Part shown: positions 1 through 7,739 of the stretch, one piece after another | Layout of the letters: each line of letters begins with the position of its first letter | Position numbering within the stretch: position 1 is the first letter of the stretch | Assembly (NCBI GenBank): GCA_017621815.1 | Contig: JAGASK010000042.1 | Span: 1-58,735 of the forward strand | Direction of reading: 5' to 3' | Source of the DNA: Lachnospiraceae bacterium | Lineage (GTDB): Bacteria; Bacillota; Clostridia; Lachnospirales; Lachnospiraceae | Length of the DNA stretch: 58,735 bases | Notes under the pieces: generated by a model | What the model was told of the DNA's origin: nothing | Database searches by the model: none | The model's input: only the letters and a program-made list of their open reading frames with translations | Position numbers and translations under genes: made by a program

Positions 1-79
1 AACCACAGCTTTTACTGGTATTTTAACTCTGATTTCGGGTATTTCATATATTAAATCTCTATTTTTCTGTATTTCTATT

Positions 80-139
80 GAATTTACTTTTTCAAAGTGG
101 AATTTAATCTTGCAAAGTGGAATTTACTTTTTCAATTCA
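80..139. repeat. Three 20-bp tandem repeats, possible insertion-sequence end
   Basis: Three consecutive 20-base units lie at 80-99, 100-119 and 120-139. Units 1 and 3 share their first 16 bases exactly (80-95 and 120-135). Units 1 and 2 share CAAAGTGGAATTTA across the unit boundary (93-106 and 113-126). IS21-family elements carry multiple ~20 bp terminal repeats recognised by their transposase, so this may be the end of an element lying to the left of the window. No transposase is visible here, so that identity is inference. Confidence 0.55.
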
Positions 140-158
140 CCAAAATTTTATTATTTTA

Positions 159-587
159 TTATTTTCCAAGCAGGAAATCCACCGCTTCCAGATAACCGTT
201 CAAACCGTGTCCGTATATCTGTTTATCGCAGGCAGGCGCCGTTACCGAAACCTTCCTGAATTCTTCTCTCTTTGTAATGTCTGAGATATGAATTTCCACC
301 TTGGGAATGGTGATACTGGCAAGAGCATCATGAATGGCATAACTGTAATGGGTATAAGCCCCCGGATTAATAACAATACCTTCTGTTCCGTCAAAATAAG
401 CGTCCTGAATCCTGTCAATAATAGCGCCCTCGTGGTTGCTTTGAAATACTTCTATGGTACAGCTGCATTCCTTTCCCTTATCTGCAATCATCTTCAAAAG
501 ATAATCATAATCCTGAGTTCCGTATATGTTTCTTTCCCTAATGCCCAGAAAATTCAAATTAGGTCCGTTAATAATCAGTATTTTCAT
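159..587 (-). CDS. aroQ: Type II 3-dehydroquinate dehydratase
   Basis: Cytoplasmic enzyme that dehydrates 3-dehydroquinate to 3-dehydroshikimate, step three of the shikimate pathway. At 142 aa it has the usual length of the small type II family. Visible signatures are GPNLN (8-12), the catalytic Tyr22 in IYG, FQSNHEG (48-54), NPGAYTH (74-80), His100 in EIHISD and Arg111. Its ATG overlaps the end of aroK by four bases, which indicates translational coupling. It is the last gene of a yqeG-aroE-aroK-aroQ run. No clear terminator is seen before the tandem repeats on the left. Confidence 0.97.
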   Translation of the reverse strand: MKILIINGPNLNFLGIRERNIYGTQDYDYLLKMIADKGKECSCTIEVFQSNHEGAIIDRIQDAYFDGTEGIVINPGAYTHYSYAIHDALASITIPKVEIHISDITKREEFRKVSVTAPACDKQIYGHGLNGYLEAVDFLLGK

Positions 588-1102
588 CTTTCTTTGCTCT
601 CCTCTTTCATAATTTCCGCTATAATCTCGTCAAAGCTTTTACCTGAAACCTCAATAATAACATCGGCGCACTTTTCATAAAGGGGAGCTCTTTTTAACAG
701 CAGTTCCTCTATTTGGGCCTTCGGGTCTGCTCCCTGAAGAAGCGGTCTTGTGGTATCGTCCTTTAGCCTTTCATATACCGCTTCCGGTGTTACCTTCAGG
801 TAGTATACTCTGCCCAGTTCTTTCAACAGCCCGTGATTTTCTTCCCTGATCGGAAGTCCCCCGCCTGTGGAAATAATCTGACCGTCTGCCGTATTAATCA
901 GTTCTTTAATACAATCAGTTTCCATCTGCCGGAAAGCCTGTTCTCCTTCCTTTGCAAAGATTTCAGAAACCGTCATATTCTGTTTCTTTTCTATCCATTT
1001 ATCTGTATCTATGATGGTTCTTTTTAAGGAGTAGGAAAGTCTGATACCCACACTGGTTTTGCCGCATCCCATAAAGCCAATTAAAATTACGTTGTCCTTC
1101 AT
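584..1102 (-). CDS. aroK: Shikimate kinase
   Basis: Phosphorylates shikimate with ATP to shikimate 3-phosphate. The 172 aa protein is a P-loop kinase: Walker A GFMGCGKTS (9-17), Asp32 and Asp34 of the DTD shikimate/magnesium site, Arg58, the GGG shikimate-binding motif (80-82) and the LID arginine in RPLL (119-122). Length and motif spacing match AroK. It lies 16 bases after aroE and overlaps aroQ, so three consecutive or near-consecutive shikimate enzymes are co-transcribed. The other pathway genes are not in the window. Confidence 0.97.
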   Translation of the reverse strand: MKDNVILIGFMGCGKTSVGIRLSYSLKRTIIDTDKWIEKKQNMTVSEIFAKEGEQAFRQMETDCIKELINTADGQIISTGGGLPIREENHGLLKELGRVYYLKVTPEAVYERLKDDTTRPLLQGADPKAQIEELLLKRAPLYEKCADVIIEVSGKSFDEIIAEIMKEESKER

Positions 1103-1118
1103 TTATTTATCTCCGGTA

Positions 1119-1970
1119 CTATTTTAAAAGTTCATAAATCTCCTGAGCGCTTTCCTCCGGTATTTCTACCTGATTCCATAGCTCATAAGCAATAATTCCC
1201 TGATAGAGCAGCATTTTAAGCCCGTTACAGGCCTGTCCTCCTGCTTCCCTTACCAGCCGCATAAACTTTGTTTCTGCAGGCTTATATATTAAATCATATG
1301 CTGTATGTATTCTCCGGTAAAATTCCTCATCCTCAATTACCGCTTTATCCACATCAGGATACAGTCCTACACTTGTCCCCTGAATTGCAAGGAATTTTTC
1401 ATCCGGCAGCTTTTCATAACTGTCAATAGCCATAGGAATAATACACTCTCTTCCAAAAGCTGAATTTACCTCATCAGCCAGCAGCTCCGCTTTATCCAGG
1501 GAACGATTTAAAAGGTAAACCTTTTCTGCTTTCTTTTCCCCGCACAGAAATGCAACCGCCCTTGATGCGCCTCCTGCACCCAAAAGAATTACTTTTTCTC
1601 CCTCCAGCTTAATCTTTTCACTGCACATGGCGCGATACAGGCCAAGTATATCAGTATTGTAGCCTTTATACCCGCCATTTATCCTAACCAGTGTATTCAC
1701 AGCTCCGATTTTTTCTGCCAATTCGTCGATGTCTTTAAGGAAAGCTCTCACTTCACTTTTATAGGGAACGGTCACATTCATTCCCAGAATATTCAGCCCG
1801 TACGCGCCTTTTACAGCAGCTTCAAGTTGTTCCCTTTCCACATGAAACGGCACATACACAAGGTTGTGCCCCTGACCTTTTGCCAGGGTATTATGAATGA
1901 CCGGCGACATGGTATGTTCTACCGGGTTTCCAATCAGACCGCAAAGTCTGGTATGTCCGTTAATTTCCAT
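1119..1970 (-). CDS. aroE: Shikimate dehydrogenase
   Basis: NADP(H)-dependent reduction of 3-dehydroshikimate to shikimate. The 283 aa protein has the substrate-binding NPVEHTMSP segment (15-23), the catalytic Lys71 in NVTVPYK, GAVNTL (89-94) and the catalytic Asp107 in NTD. The Rossmann dinucleotide loop is GAGGA (131-135), and an NRS sequence (155-157) sits where NADP-preferring enzymes carry their phosphate-binding NRT/NRS. Start is ATG with a short GGAAGGGA-like ribosome site upstream. The upstream neighbour is the yqeG-type HAD gene. Confidence 0.96.
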   Translation of the reverse strand: MEINGHTRLCGLIGNPVEHTMSPVIHNTLAKGQGHNLVYVPFHVEREQLEAAVKGAYGLNILGMNVTVPYKSEVRAFLKDIDELAEKIGAVNTLVRINGGYKGYNTDILGLYRAMCSEKIKLEGEKVILLGAGGASRAVAFLCGEKKAEKVYLLNRSLDKAELLADEVNSAFGRECIIPMAIDSYEKLPDEKFLAIQGTSVGLYPDVDKAVIEDEEFYRRIHTAYDLIYKPAETKFMRLVREAGGQACNGLKMLLYQGIIAYELWNQVEIPEESAQEIYELLK

Positions 1971-2008
1971 CTTTCAAATCCCTTCCTCACTCTTTTTCGT
2001 TAAAAATA

Positions 2009-2530
2009 CTACTCCAGATACGGCTTCCCCTGTTTTCCGCACATTCTTTTATAGGAGGCCAGCACTATCTTTTCAAGCACTCTCTTCAGCACTATCTGTA
2101 TTTCCTCCTTTTTATCCATAGGCTTTACCAGAATAGAAAAAATCCCGGTATTCCGGGCTCCCCAAACATCTGTAAAAAGCTGGTCACCCACAAAAAGCGT
2201 GGTATTTATATCCGTCCGAAGCCGCCTCATGGCCTCTTCATATCCTTTTTTCCCCGGTTTTCCGGCCTTAAAAATATAAGAAACATGCACAGCATCATTG
2301 AACATTTTGACCCTGGGTTCCTTATTATTGGAAAGAAGCATAATTCCAAAACCAAGTTCTTTCAATTCGCTTATCAGCGCTATGCTTCTTTTATCCGCGG
2401 GAGCCCCATGAGGAACCAATGTATTATCGATATCAAAAATAATGCCCCTGTACCCTGCATTATAATAGCTCCTGAAGTCAATTTCATAAGCGGATTTCAT
2501 ATATTTATCCGGATAAAAACGCTGCAACAT
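2009..2530 (-). CDS. YqeG family HAD-IIIA phosphatase
   Basis: A 173 aa HAD-superfamily hydrolase of the YqeG subfamily. Motif I is FDIDNT with Asp33 and Asp35 (nucleophile and acid/base), motif II is LSNN (66-69), motif III includes Lys91, and motif IV is VGDQLFTD with Asp116 and Asp121. The family is widespread in Firmicutes, often next to aroE as here, and its substrate is not established. AAAGGAG lies just upstream of the ATG. A candidate promoter overlaps the terminator of the preceding gene, so this is probably the first gene of the aro run. Confidence 0.9.
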   Translation of the reverse strand: MLQRFYPDKYMKSAYEIDFRSYYNAGYRGIIFDIDNTLVPHGAPADKRSIALISELKELGFGIMLLSNNKEPRVKMFNDAVHVSYIFKAGKPGKKGYEEAMRRLRTDINTTLFVGDQLFTDVWGARNTGIFSILVKPMDKKEEIQIVLKRVLEKIVLASYKRMCGKQGKPYLE

Positions 2531-2554
2531 AAAATATCTCCTTTAACATGCTTT

Positions 2555-2584
2555 AGTATAACAAAACACCCTGCATGAATGCAA
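2555..2584 (-). promoter_or_regulatory. Candidate promoter for yqeG-aroEKQ
   Basis: On the minus strand TTGCAT (2579-2584) and TATACT (2555-2560) are separated by 18 bases. The -35 lies inside the terminator hairpin of the upstream gene, so termination and re-initiation would share DNA. Inferred from hexamer similarity only. Confidence 0.35.
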
Positions 2585-2592
2585 GGTGTTTT
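2557..2592 (-). terminator. Intrinsic terminator after the 131-aa unknown gene
   Basis: A 14-base stem with one mismatch (2563-2576 with 2579-2592) and a tiny loop; the minus-strand 3' arm ends in TTTTGTTAT. It lies 24 bases past the stop of the upstream gene. Confidence 0.75.
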
Positions 2593-2616
2593 CATGGCAT
2601 TACCCATATTAAACTG

Positions 2617-3012
2617 TTACTTTTGAAAAACAAATCCATCCTCCGGATCAATAAGTGTCTGTGCACTTCCTACAAAATATTGATATTCCTGCAAAATGGA
2701 ATCCCTTTTCATATCCGATATGGCCTTCTGGACATCCAAATCAGCCAGACCGCTTTCGCTTCCTATATAATCGAAGCTTTCTTCTTTATTAAAGGTAAGG
2801 GAAACCTTGTCAAAATCCGTTACCCTGCTCCGGGTATCCGGCTCCATTTTATTTATTGGAGAATTTGTATCTGCAGTTTTCTCAAACGGCTTGCTTAAAT
2901 ACTGCTGTTCCCCATCCTGTTTTTCTATTTCTGACGGAGTGACAGCCGGAATTTCAGATGCCCTGTAATAAGGCTGCACTCTTCCAAAACCTGACATTAA
3001 ATCAATTCCCAT
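2617..3012 (-). CDS. Unknown protein (131 aa), pairs with the next gene
   Basis: I do not recognise this family. The start at 3012 is chosen because AAGGAGTGG lies seven bases before that ATG; an upstream in-frame extension has no comparable site. The protein starts MGIDLMSGFGRVQPYY, is hydrophilic, has no signal peptide, membrane span or cysteine, and is rich in Asp, Glu, Ser and Lys with a proline-containing N-terminal third, suggesting a partly disordered cytosolic or exported protein. It follows another unknown gene of similar character by about 110 bases and has its own downstream terminator. A lineage-restricted protein is likely; function unknown. Confidence 0.7.
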   Translation of the reverse strand: MGIDLMSGFGRVQPYYRASEIPAVTPSEIEKQDGEQQYLSKPFEKTADTNSPINKMEPDTRSRVTDFDKVSLTFNKEESFDYIGSESGLADLDVQKAISDMKRDSILQEYQYFVGSAQTLIDPEDGFVFQK

Positions 3013-3120
3013 TGCTTCCACTCCTTCCTTTTTAATTATATGCAAAAAACTTATTCTGTTTCTTCCATTTAATATATCGGAAACTGCAACCGGAATCTTT
3101 ATATTTCAAAAATTTTTTAT

Positions 3121-3157
3121 TTCATGACAATAGAGAATTCGCAAAGCGGACTTTATC
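3121..3157. repeat. Degenerate copy of a dispersed palindromic repeat
   Basis: This sequence matches the repeat at 44391-44429 with only a few differences over about 30 bases (shared CATGACAATAGA, TTCGCAAAGCG). It overlaps the end of the neighbouring gene and encodes its last nine or ten residues and stop codon. Confidence 0.6.
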
Positions 3158-3604
3158 ATCTTCAATTTCATTCAGCTTTCTTTTGCACTGCGCATCTTCT
3201 GCAATAGCCCTTAAAATCCTGTTAACATCTTCGGGCGAAAACATACCGATTGCTTTTGACAGTTCATCAATATTATCCCGGTTCACCTTCAATGTGCCGC
3301 CGCCTGACAGCGGAATGGACAATACATCATCAGGATTACTCATATCCCCAAGACATAAAGCATTCCTTTCATAATCACATATGAACACCACGCCGTTATA
3401 ATTGATAATACCGTCCTTGGCAAGAGCAGAATAAGGCACCTCTTTTTCCCCGGTTTTAATTTCTCTTGATTTTATTCTGTTCTCAGTATCCACGGAAGCC
3501 AGAAAAGCATCTTTAAATGAGACGCCCTCTTTCTCATCCCTTTTTGCTTTGGGCAGAACAAAACTTCCTTCATAACCGCTTTCTTTTCCTATTCCTGATA
3601 TCAT
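3122..3604 (-). CDS. Unknown protein (160 aa), C-terminus made by a repeat
   Basis: Family not recognised. The ATG at 3604 is chosen because GGAGG lies eight bases upstream. The protein starts MISGIGKESGYEGSF, is soluble and charged, and lacks signal peptide and membrane spans. Its middle (about 60-110) is predicted beta-rich with GVVFICDYERNALCLGD, and the last third (about 115-150) is probably helical with FSPEDVNRILRAIAED. The final residues VRFANSLLS are encoded by a copy of an interspersed palindromic repeat, so the true C-terminus may once have been elsewhere. It precedes another unknown gene; the two may form an operon. Confidence 0.7.
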   Translation of the reverse strand: MISGIGKESGYEGSFVLPKAKRDEKEGVSFKDAFLASVDTENRIKSREIKTGEKEVPYSALAKDGIINYNGVVFICDYERNALCLGDMSNPDDVLSIPLSGGGTLKVNRDNIDELSKAIGMFSPEDVNRILRAIAEDAQCKRKLNEIEDDKVRFANSLLS

Positions 3605-3811
3605 ATCATTTCCTCCATTTCCGCTCCGGTTCAGAAAATAAAACAAAGAGCCTATTTCCATCAGATTCTCATTCCTTTGAAAATACGCTCTCCTTAGCCT
3701 GACTATTCTGTTTTGTATATCGTAATAATTCTACATACCCTTTAGCTTCATGAAACCAATTAACCGAAATATGTAATCAAATGCAAATTCACATCAGAAG
3801 ATGTCATCCGC

Positions 3812-4138
3812 CTATAAATGTTTTACCACCTTGTTATACTTTGCCGCAAAAAAGAATTTAATAAAAGTAGAAAGAAGCATCAACAGTATATCCCATAAGA
3901 GAAAATTATAAATACTCTGTACCGCATTATCATACCATGCCACACCTGTCCACAATTTTCCTCCAAAGTATACAAATAAAAGAAGAATTACTGCCACAAA
4001 GAGAAAAAATAACCGGAAGCTGTTAGCTATTTCCATCGGCCTTTTGGCCTTCGCCACCTGTATTTTCTGCTCCTTGGTCAGTGCAGACTCTTTTTCTGCC
4101 GCACCGCTGTTTGTTCCCATTCCTGTTCCTACTGCCAT
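3812..4138 (-). CDS. Small membrane protein downstream of nrdR
   Basis: 108 aa from the ATG at 4138, which has AGGA upstream; longer in-frame starts would run back into nrdR. A charged N-terminal segment with KEQKIQVAKAKRP is followed by two hydrophobic segments, near residues 41-58 and 72-95, and a basic C-terminus, so it is a two-span inner membrane protein. No catalytic motif is visible. It follows nrdR by about 25 bases and is probably co-transcribed from the strong nrdR promoter. Function unknown; I see no link to ribonucleotide metabolism in its sequence. Confidence 0.75.
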   Translation of the reverse strand: MAVGTGMGTNSGAAEKESALTKEQKIQVAKAKRPMEIANSFRLFFLFVAVILLLFVYFGGKLWTGVAWYDNAVQSIYNFLLWDILLMLLSTFIKFFFAAKYNKVVKHL

Positions 4139-4163
4139 TGCAAATTCCTGTCTTTCGTAATTA

Positions 4164-4613
4164 TTATTCCAATACCTTCTTAAGCTCATCCATAAAGGTA
4201 TTGATATCCTTAAACTCTCTGTAAACAGAAGCGAATCTGACATAAGCTACTGCTTCAAGATTCTTTAATTTGTCCATAACAAGCTCACCTATAACCCGGC
4301 TCGGTATTTCCTTTTCTTCCATATTAAAGATTTCTGTTTCTACCTCATCCACCAGCTGGTTAATCTGGTTTGCACTGATTGGCCTTTTATGACAGGCACG
4401 AAGAACGCCGGCTTCTATTTTAGCCCGGTCATAAGTCTCACGGTTATTATCCTTTTTAATAATAATAAGCGGAATCGTCTCTACCTTTTCATAAGTGGTA
4501 AACCTCTTATCACACTCATCACAAACTCTTCTGCGTCTGATGGAATTGTTATCCTCGGCCGGTCTTGAATCAATTACTCTGGTATTTTCGTGACCGCAAA
4601 ATGGACATTTCAT
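4164..4613 (-). CDS. nrdR: Transcriptional repressor NrdR
   Basis: NrdR binds ATP/dATP and represses ribonucleotide reductase operons. The start at 4613 gives 149 aa, the family length, and has GGGGGAAGCAT before the ATG. The N-terminal zinc ribbon has CPFCG at 3-7 and CDECD about 28 residues later, with the DNA-binding SRPAEDNNSIRRRR stretch between. The rest is the ATP-cone domain. No ribonucleotide reductase gene is in this window, so its targets lie elsewhere. A perfect-consensus sigma-A promoter is upstream. Confidence 0.97.
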   Translation of the reverse strand: MKCPFCGHENTRVIDSRPAEDNNSIRRRRVCDECDKRFTTYEKVETIPLIIIKKDNNRETYDRAKIEAGVLRACHKRPISANQINQLVDEVETEIFNMEEKEIPSRVIGELVMDKLKNLEAVAYVRFASVYREFKDINTFMDELKKVLE

Positions 4614-4674
4614 ATGCTTCCCCCTGCTAAAAATAGAATCGTAACACCCTGTACATAATTTTGATAACAACACC

Positions 4675-4703
4675 ATTATATTCCGGACTGCAAATTATGT
4701 CAA
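4675..4703 (-). promoter_or_regulatory. Consensus sigma-A promoter of nrdR
   Basis: Minus strand TTGACA (4698-4703), exactly 17 bases, then TATAAT (4675-4680): both hexamers are perfect. Transcription should begin near 4668, giving about 55 bases of leader before nrdR. Confidence 0.8.
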
Positions 4704-4776
4704 CCGCTTTAATTACAGCAAAACCCTGATTTTACCTTATTTTCTCTTATTTTTCCTGCGGCAGAGTCAAACATGA

Positions 4777-5010
4777 TTAATAACAAATGTCCACAATAAT
4801 AATATCCGGACCGATCTGTTTAATATCCTTATATGGAATACAGTAATCCGGGTCGGTATTAAAAAAATTACAGAACTTATTGCCGCTGGGCACAATAACC
4901 TTACAAATCTGCCCGCTGCATTCGTCAAACTCAAGGTCACAAATCCTTCCAAGCTTTTTACAATCCCGTAAATTTATTACATCTTTTGCTTTCAAATCAG
5001 AAAAACGCAT
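4777..5010 (-). CDS. YlmC/YmxH family PRC-barrel protein
   Basis: A 77 aa PRC-barrel protein of the YlmC/YmxH family, which is common in spore formers; precise role unknown. The sequence MRFSDLKAKDVINLRDCKKLG and the later IPYKDIKQIGPDIIIVD match the family pattern of two beta-rich halves. Start is set at the ATG at 5010 because AAGGAAG lies nine bases upstream; a TTG three codons earlier would sit directly on that site. It lies divergently from sigG, about 150 bases away, consistent with a sporulation-associated family. Confidence 0.85.
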   Translation of the reverse strand: MRFSDLKAKDVINLRDCKKLGRICDLEFDECSGQICKVIVPSGNKFCNFFNTDPDYCIPYKDIKQIGPDIIIVDICY

Positions 5011-5102
5011 TACTTTCAACTTCCTTTTTTATCTATAAGATATTATATGTCATCTGGTGCATTCTGCTGTCACTTAAATTTATAATTGATACCTTCCGCC
5101 AT

Positions 5103-5132
5103 GAATATTTTTTGCCTGTTTTGAGAATGATT
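5103..5132 (+). promoter_or_regulatory. Candidate sigma-F/G-type promoter of sigG
   Basis: GAATA (5103-5107), 18 bases, then AATGATT (5126-5132) resembles the known forespore pattern (GHATR, N18, CATNHTA) with two mismatches in the -10. Position just upstream of sigG fits autoregulation. Similarity only. Confidence 0.4.
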
Positions 5133-5159
5133 TAAGTATCAAAATCAGGAGGCAAAAAC

Positions 5160-5939
5160 ATGGCACAGGGAAAAGTTGAAATCTGCGGCGTCAATACGGC
5201 AAAACTTCCATTATTAAAGGCTGCGGAAAAAGAAGAACTTTTTACACGCATTGAGGAGGGCGATAAAGGAGCCCGTGAAAAATATATTGAAGGTAATTTA
5301 AGACTTGTCCTAAGCGTCATCAAGCGCTTTTCTTCCAGCAACGAAAATGTAGACGATTTATTTCAAATCGGGTGTATAGGTTTGATTAAAGCCATTGATA
5401 ATTTTGATTCTTCTTTAAATGTAAAATTCAGTACCTATGCAGTTCCCATGATAATCGGTGAAATCCGCAGATTCCTGCGGGATAACAGTTCCATACGGGT
5501 CAGCAGGTCATTAAAGGATACCGCCTATAAAGCAATCTATGCCAAGGAAAATCTGATTAAAAAGAATATGAAAGAACCTACTATCAATGAAATTGCGGAG
5601 GAAATCGGCATTTCCAAGGAGGATATTGTATATGCCCTTGACGCAATCCAAAACCCTATGAGTCTGTACGAACCCGTATTTACCGACGGCGGAGATACTC
5701 TGTATGTTATGGACCAAATCAGCGATAAAAAAAATAAGGAAGAAAACTGGGTGGAACATCTTTCCTTAAGCGAAGCCATGAAACGATTAAATGACCGGGA
5801 GCATGAAATTATCAGTCTCCGGTTCTTTGAAGGCAAAACCCAGATGGAGGTAGCCGACCTGATTGGGATTTCCCAGGCCCAGGTCAGCCGCCTTGAAAAA
5901 AACGCCCTGAAAACCATGAAAAATTATCTCACTGCCTGA
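5160..5939 (+). CDS. sigG: RNA polymerase sporulation sigma factor SigG
   Basis: Late forespore-specific sigma factor. The 259 aa protein opens with KVEICGVNTAKLP, the conserved SigG N-terminus (Bacillus KVEICGVDTSKLP), which separates it from SigF. Region 2 contains NLRLVLSVIKRF and DDLFQIGCIGLIKAIDNFD (about 46-85), region 3 spans about 115-175, and region 4.2 has the helix-turn-helix GKTQMEVADLIGISQAQVSRLE (about 225-248). AGGAGG precedes the ATG. In Bacillus sigG follows sigE on the same strand; here it faces sigE, and its stop overlaps the stop of the intervening ATPase gene by 11 bases. Confidence 0.97.
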   Translation: MAQGKVEICGVNTAKLPLLKAAEKEELFTRIEEGDKGAREKYIEGNLRLVLSVIKRFSSSNENVDDLFQIGCIGLIKAIDNFDSSLNVKFSTYAVPMIIGEIRRFLRDNSSIRVSRSLKDTAYKAIYAKENLIKKNMKEPTINEIAEEIGISKEDIVYALDAIQNPMSLYEPVFTDGGDTLYVMDQISDKKNKEENWVEHLSLSEAMKRLNDREHEIISLRFFEGKTQMEVADLIGISQAQVSRLEKNALKTMKNYLTA

Positions 5940-7680
5940 AGCGGTTTACGCAGGCGTACAGTTCCTGTATTCTGGGTTTTGCAAGGCCGCAGGGCACATA
6001 GGAGCTGCAAAATGCTTCCCATCCGTCTTTTTGCAAAGTATCATACAAAAGCTCCACTCCCTGCTGCACTGTCCTTTTTCCGTCAAATACCTTTTCCAGC
6101 CCCAGCCGCAGCAGATATGCAAGCGCCGCTGTCTGTTCCCCATCGGTGAGCTGCTCCAGATAACGCACATCCACGCTCTCTTTATCAAGCGAAAAGGATT
6201 CCAGACCATAGGCCTTTACCTTCATATGTTCATGACGTTCCCTGACACCTGAAGGTCTGCCGCCTATGGCTTTGCCTTCCTTTCCCGCTTTGCCATTTTG
6301 CTTGCAGGAAGGAAAAACTCTCTGAAATTCCGGCACAAAAAATCCGGATGCAGAAAGCCTGGGTGCAGGATATTCCCTGCAGAGAGTTTTCACATTTTCC
6401 GTAATATCCACCGCCTTGTAGCAGTCCATTAATAATATATTATCGGCAATATAGAAAAAGGCGCCTGAACTTCCCGCAACCATAATCGTGGAAATGCCGG
6501 CTTTTTCATAAAGGTCTCTCACCCTCTCTATAAAGGGAGTAATTGGCTCCTTTTCCTTACGGATTACCTTCTGCATCAGTTCATCTCTTACCATAAAGTT
6601 AGTGGCAGAGGTATCCTCATCCACTAAAAACAGCTTACAGCCTGCCTCCATGCTTTCCACCACCGCTGCAGCCTGGGAAGTGCTTCCGCTGGCATCCTCT
6701 GTCTGAAAAGAAACAGTATCTTTTTTATTGGGCAAATCATTGATAAACAATGAAATATTCACATTGCGGATGGAACGCCCGTCCTCTGCCCTTAACTTTA
6801 CTGCCGTGTCCTCCGTAATCACAAATTCCCTGCCGTCTCCTTCTATATGATTATAAACTCCCGATTGAATGGCCTCAAGCAGAGTGGATTTTCCATGATA
6901 ACCGCCTCCTACAATCAAAGTAACTCCTTCAGGCACTGCCATCCCCTTGATTTCTCCATGGTGAGGCAGAAGGAATGTTCTTTCCATGGAAGCGGGTGAA
7001 GCAAAGGGCACACTGTTAAGAAGGGGTTTGTCTGATACCCCACTCTTCCTCGGCAGAATGGAACCGTTTGCCACAAAGCATACTAACCCTTCCTTCTGCA
7101 GTATTTTCCGAAGCGCCTCCTGGTCTTCCGAAAGGAATACGCATTTTTCCACTTTTTTCTTATCCAGCTTTTCATAAAACAAACTGTTCTCAACACAGCT
7201 TGGCAAAAATTCAAACAGAATCTTCTGAAGTTCTCCTGCATTAATGGTTCGTCCAAAGGCAGGAAAACCTGCCTGGAAACGCACTGTCAGCTTTCCGTTT
7301 TTAATCTCACAGGCACTTCTTTGAAGCACCTCCTGACCACACCTGCTGATGGACAAAAGCCCGCTTTTGCCGGAGCCTTTGGCTTTAAAATTGTATTTCT
7401 CAAACTGGGAAGAAATCTGCCTTGTCAGAAAATCCTGAAGGGCTATGCGAAAACAGTCTTTTTCATAATAAGCTGCCGGAAAACCTGCCCTGGTACCCTC
7501 TATTTCCACATGCAGACTGGAAGGGGATGCAAAGGGGTCTCCCTGAACATGGTCTATTACAAGTAAATATCCCTGAAACTGCCAGCTTCCCGCAAGCGCC
7601 TTGTAAGCCGGATAGCTTTTACGGTCAATGGACTGCAAAAGCTGCTTTAATTCGTTTGCTGATTTCATGTTTTTTATCAT
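5929..7680 (-). CDS. ABC-class ATPase (COG3044 type), function unknown
   Basis: A 583 aa predicted ATPase of the ABC class, a family without a transporter subunit. An N-terminal domain of about 220 residues precedes the nucleotide-binding core: Walker A GGGYHGKST near 256-264, and a Walker B-like LFLVDEDTSATNFM near 352-365 with the DED acidic pair. The ABC signature is not canonical. The C-terminal ~100 residues are helical. It has its own promoter, lies between sigE and the oppositely oriented sigG, and its stop codon lies within the last bases of sigG. Partners and substrate are unknown; a role in sporulation is only suggested by position. Confidence 0.88.
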   Translation of the reverse strand: MIKNMKSANELKQLLQSIDRKSYPAYKALAGSWQFQGYLLVIDHVQGDPFASPSSLHVEIEGTRAGFPAAYYEKDCFRIALQDFLTRQISSQFEKYNFKAKGSGKSGLLSISRCGQEVLQRSACEIKNGKLTVRFQAGFPAFGRTINAGELQKILFEFLPSCVENSLFYEKLDKKKVEKCVFLSEDQEALRKILQKEGLVCFVANGSILPRKSGVSDKPLLNSVPFASPASMERTFLLPHHGEIKGMAVPEGVTLIVGGGYHGKSTLLEAIQSGVYNHIEGDGREFVITEDTAVKLRAEDGRSIRNVNISLFINDLPNKKDTVSFQTEDASGSTSQAAAVVESMEAGCKLFLVDEDTSATNFMVRDELMQKVIRKEKEPITPFIERVRDLYEKAGISTIMVAGSSGAFFYIADNILLMDCYKAVDITENVKTLCREYPAPRLSASGFFVPEFQRVFPSCKQNGKAGKEGKAIGGRPSGVRERHEHMKVKAYGLESFSLDKESVDVRYLEQLTDGEQTAALAYLLRLGLEKVFDGKRTVQQGVELLYDTLQKDGWEAFCSSYVPCGLAKPRIQELYACVNRFRQ

Positions 7681-7739
7681 AAGCTTCTAAAATCTCCTTT
7701 TACTGATTCGTTAGATTCAGGGGCCTATGCCCTTTGGCT

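Noticed and set aside
93-126. Two AAAGTGG sequences 20 bases apart resembling an MraZ box
   Set aside because: They are part of a 20-base tandem repeat with other conserved bases, are not upstream of a dcw gene, and lack the 10-base spacing of the array at 24270-24317.
288-680. Plus-strand open frame across aroQ and aroK
   Set aside because: It is antisense to two clearly conserved enzymes, has no ribosome site and no recognisable domain. Similar antisense frames across the window were also dismissed.
4670-4682. NrdR-box-like sequence (ACACCATTATATT) over the nrdR -10
   Set aside because: Only about 8 of 12 positions fit the NrdR box and there is no second box at the expected distance; autoregulation is not supported.
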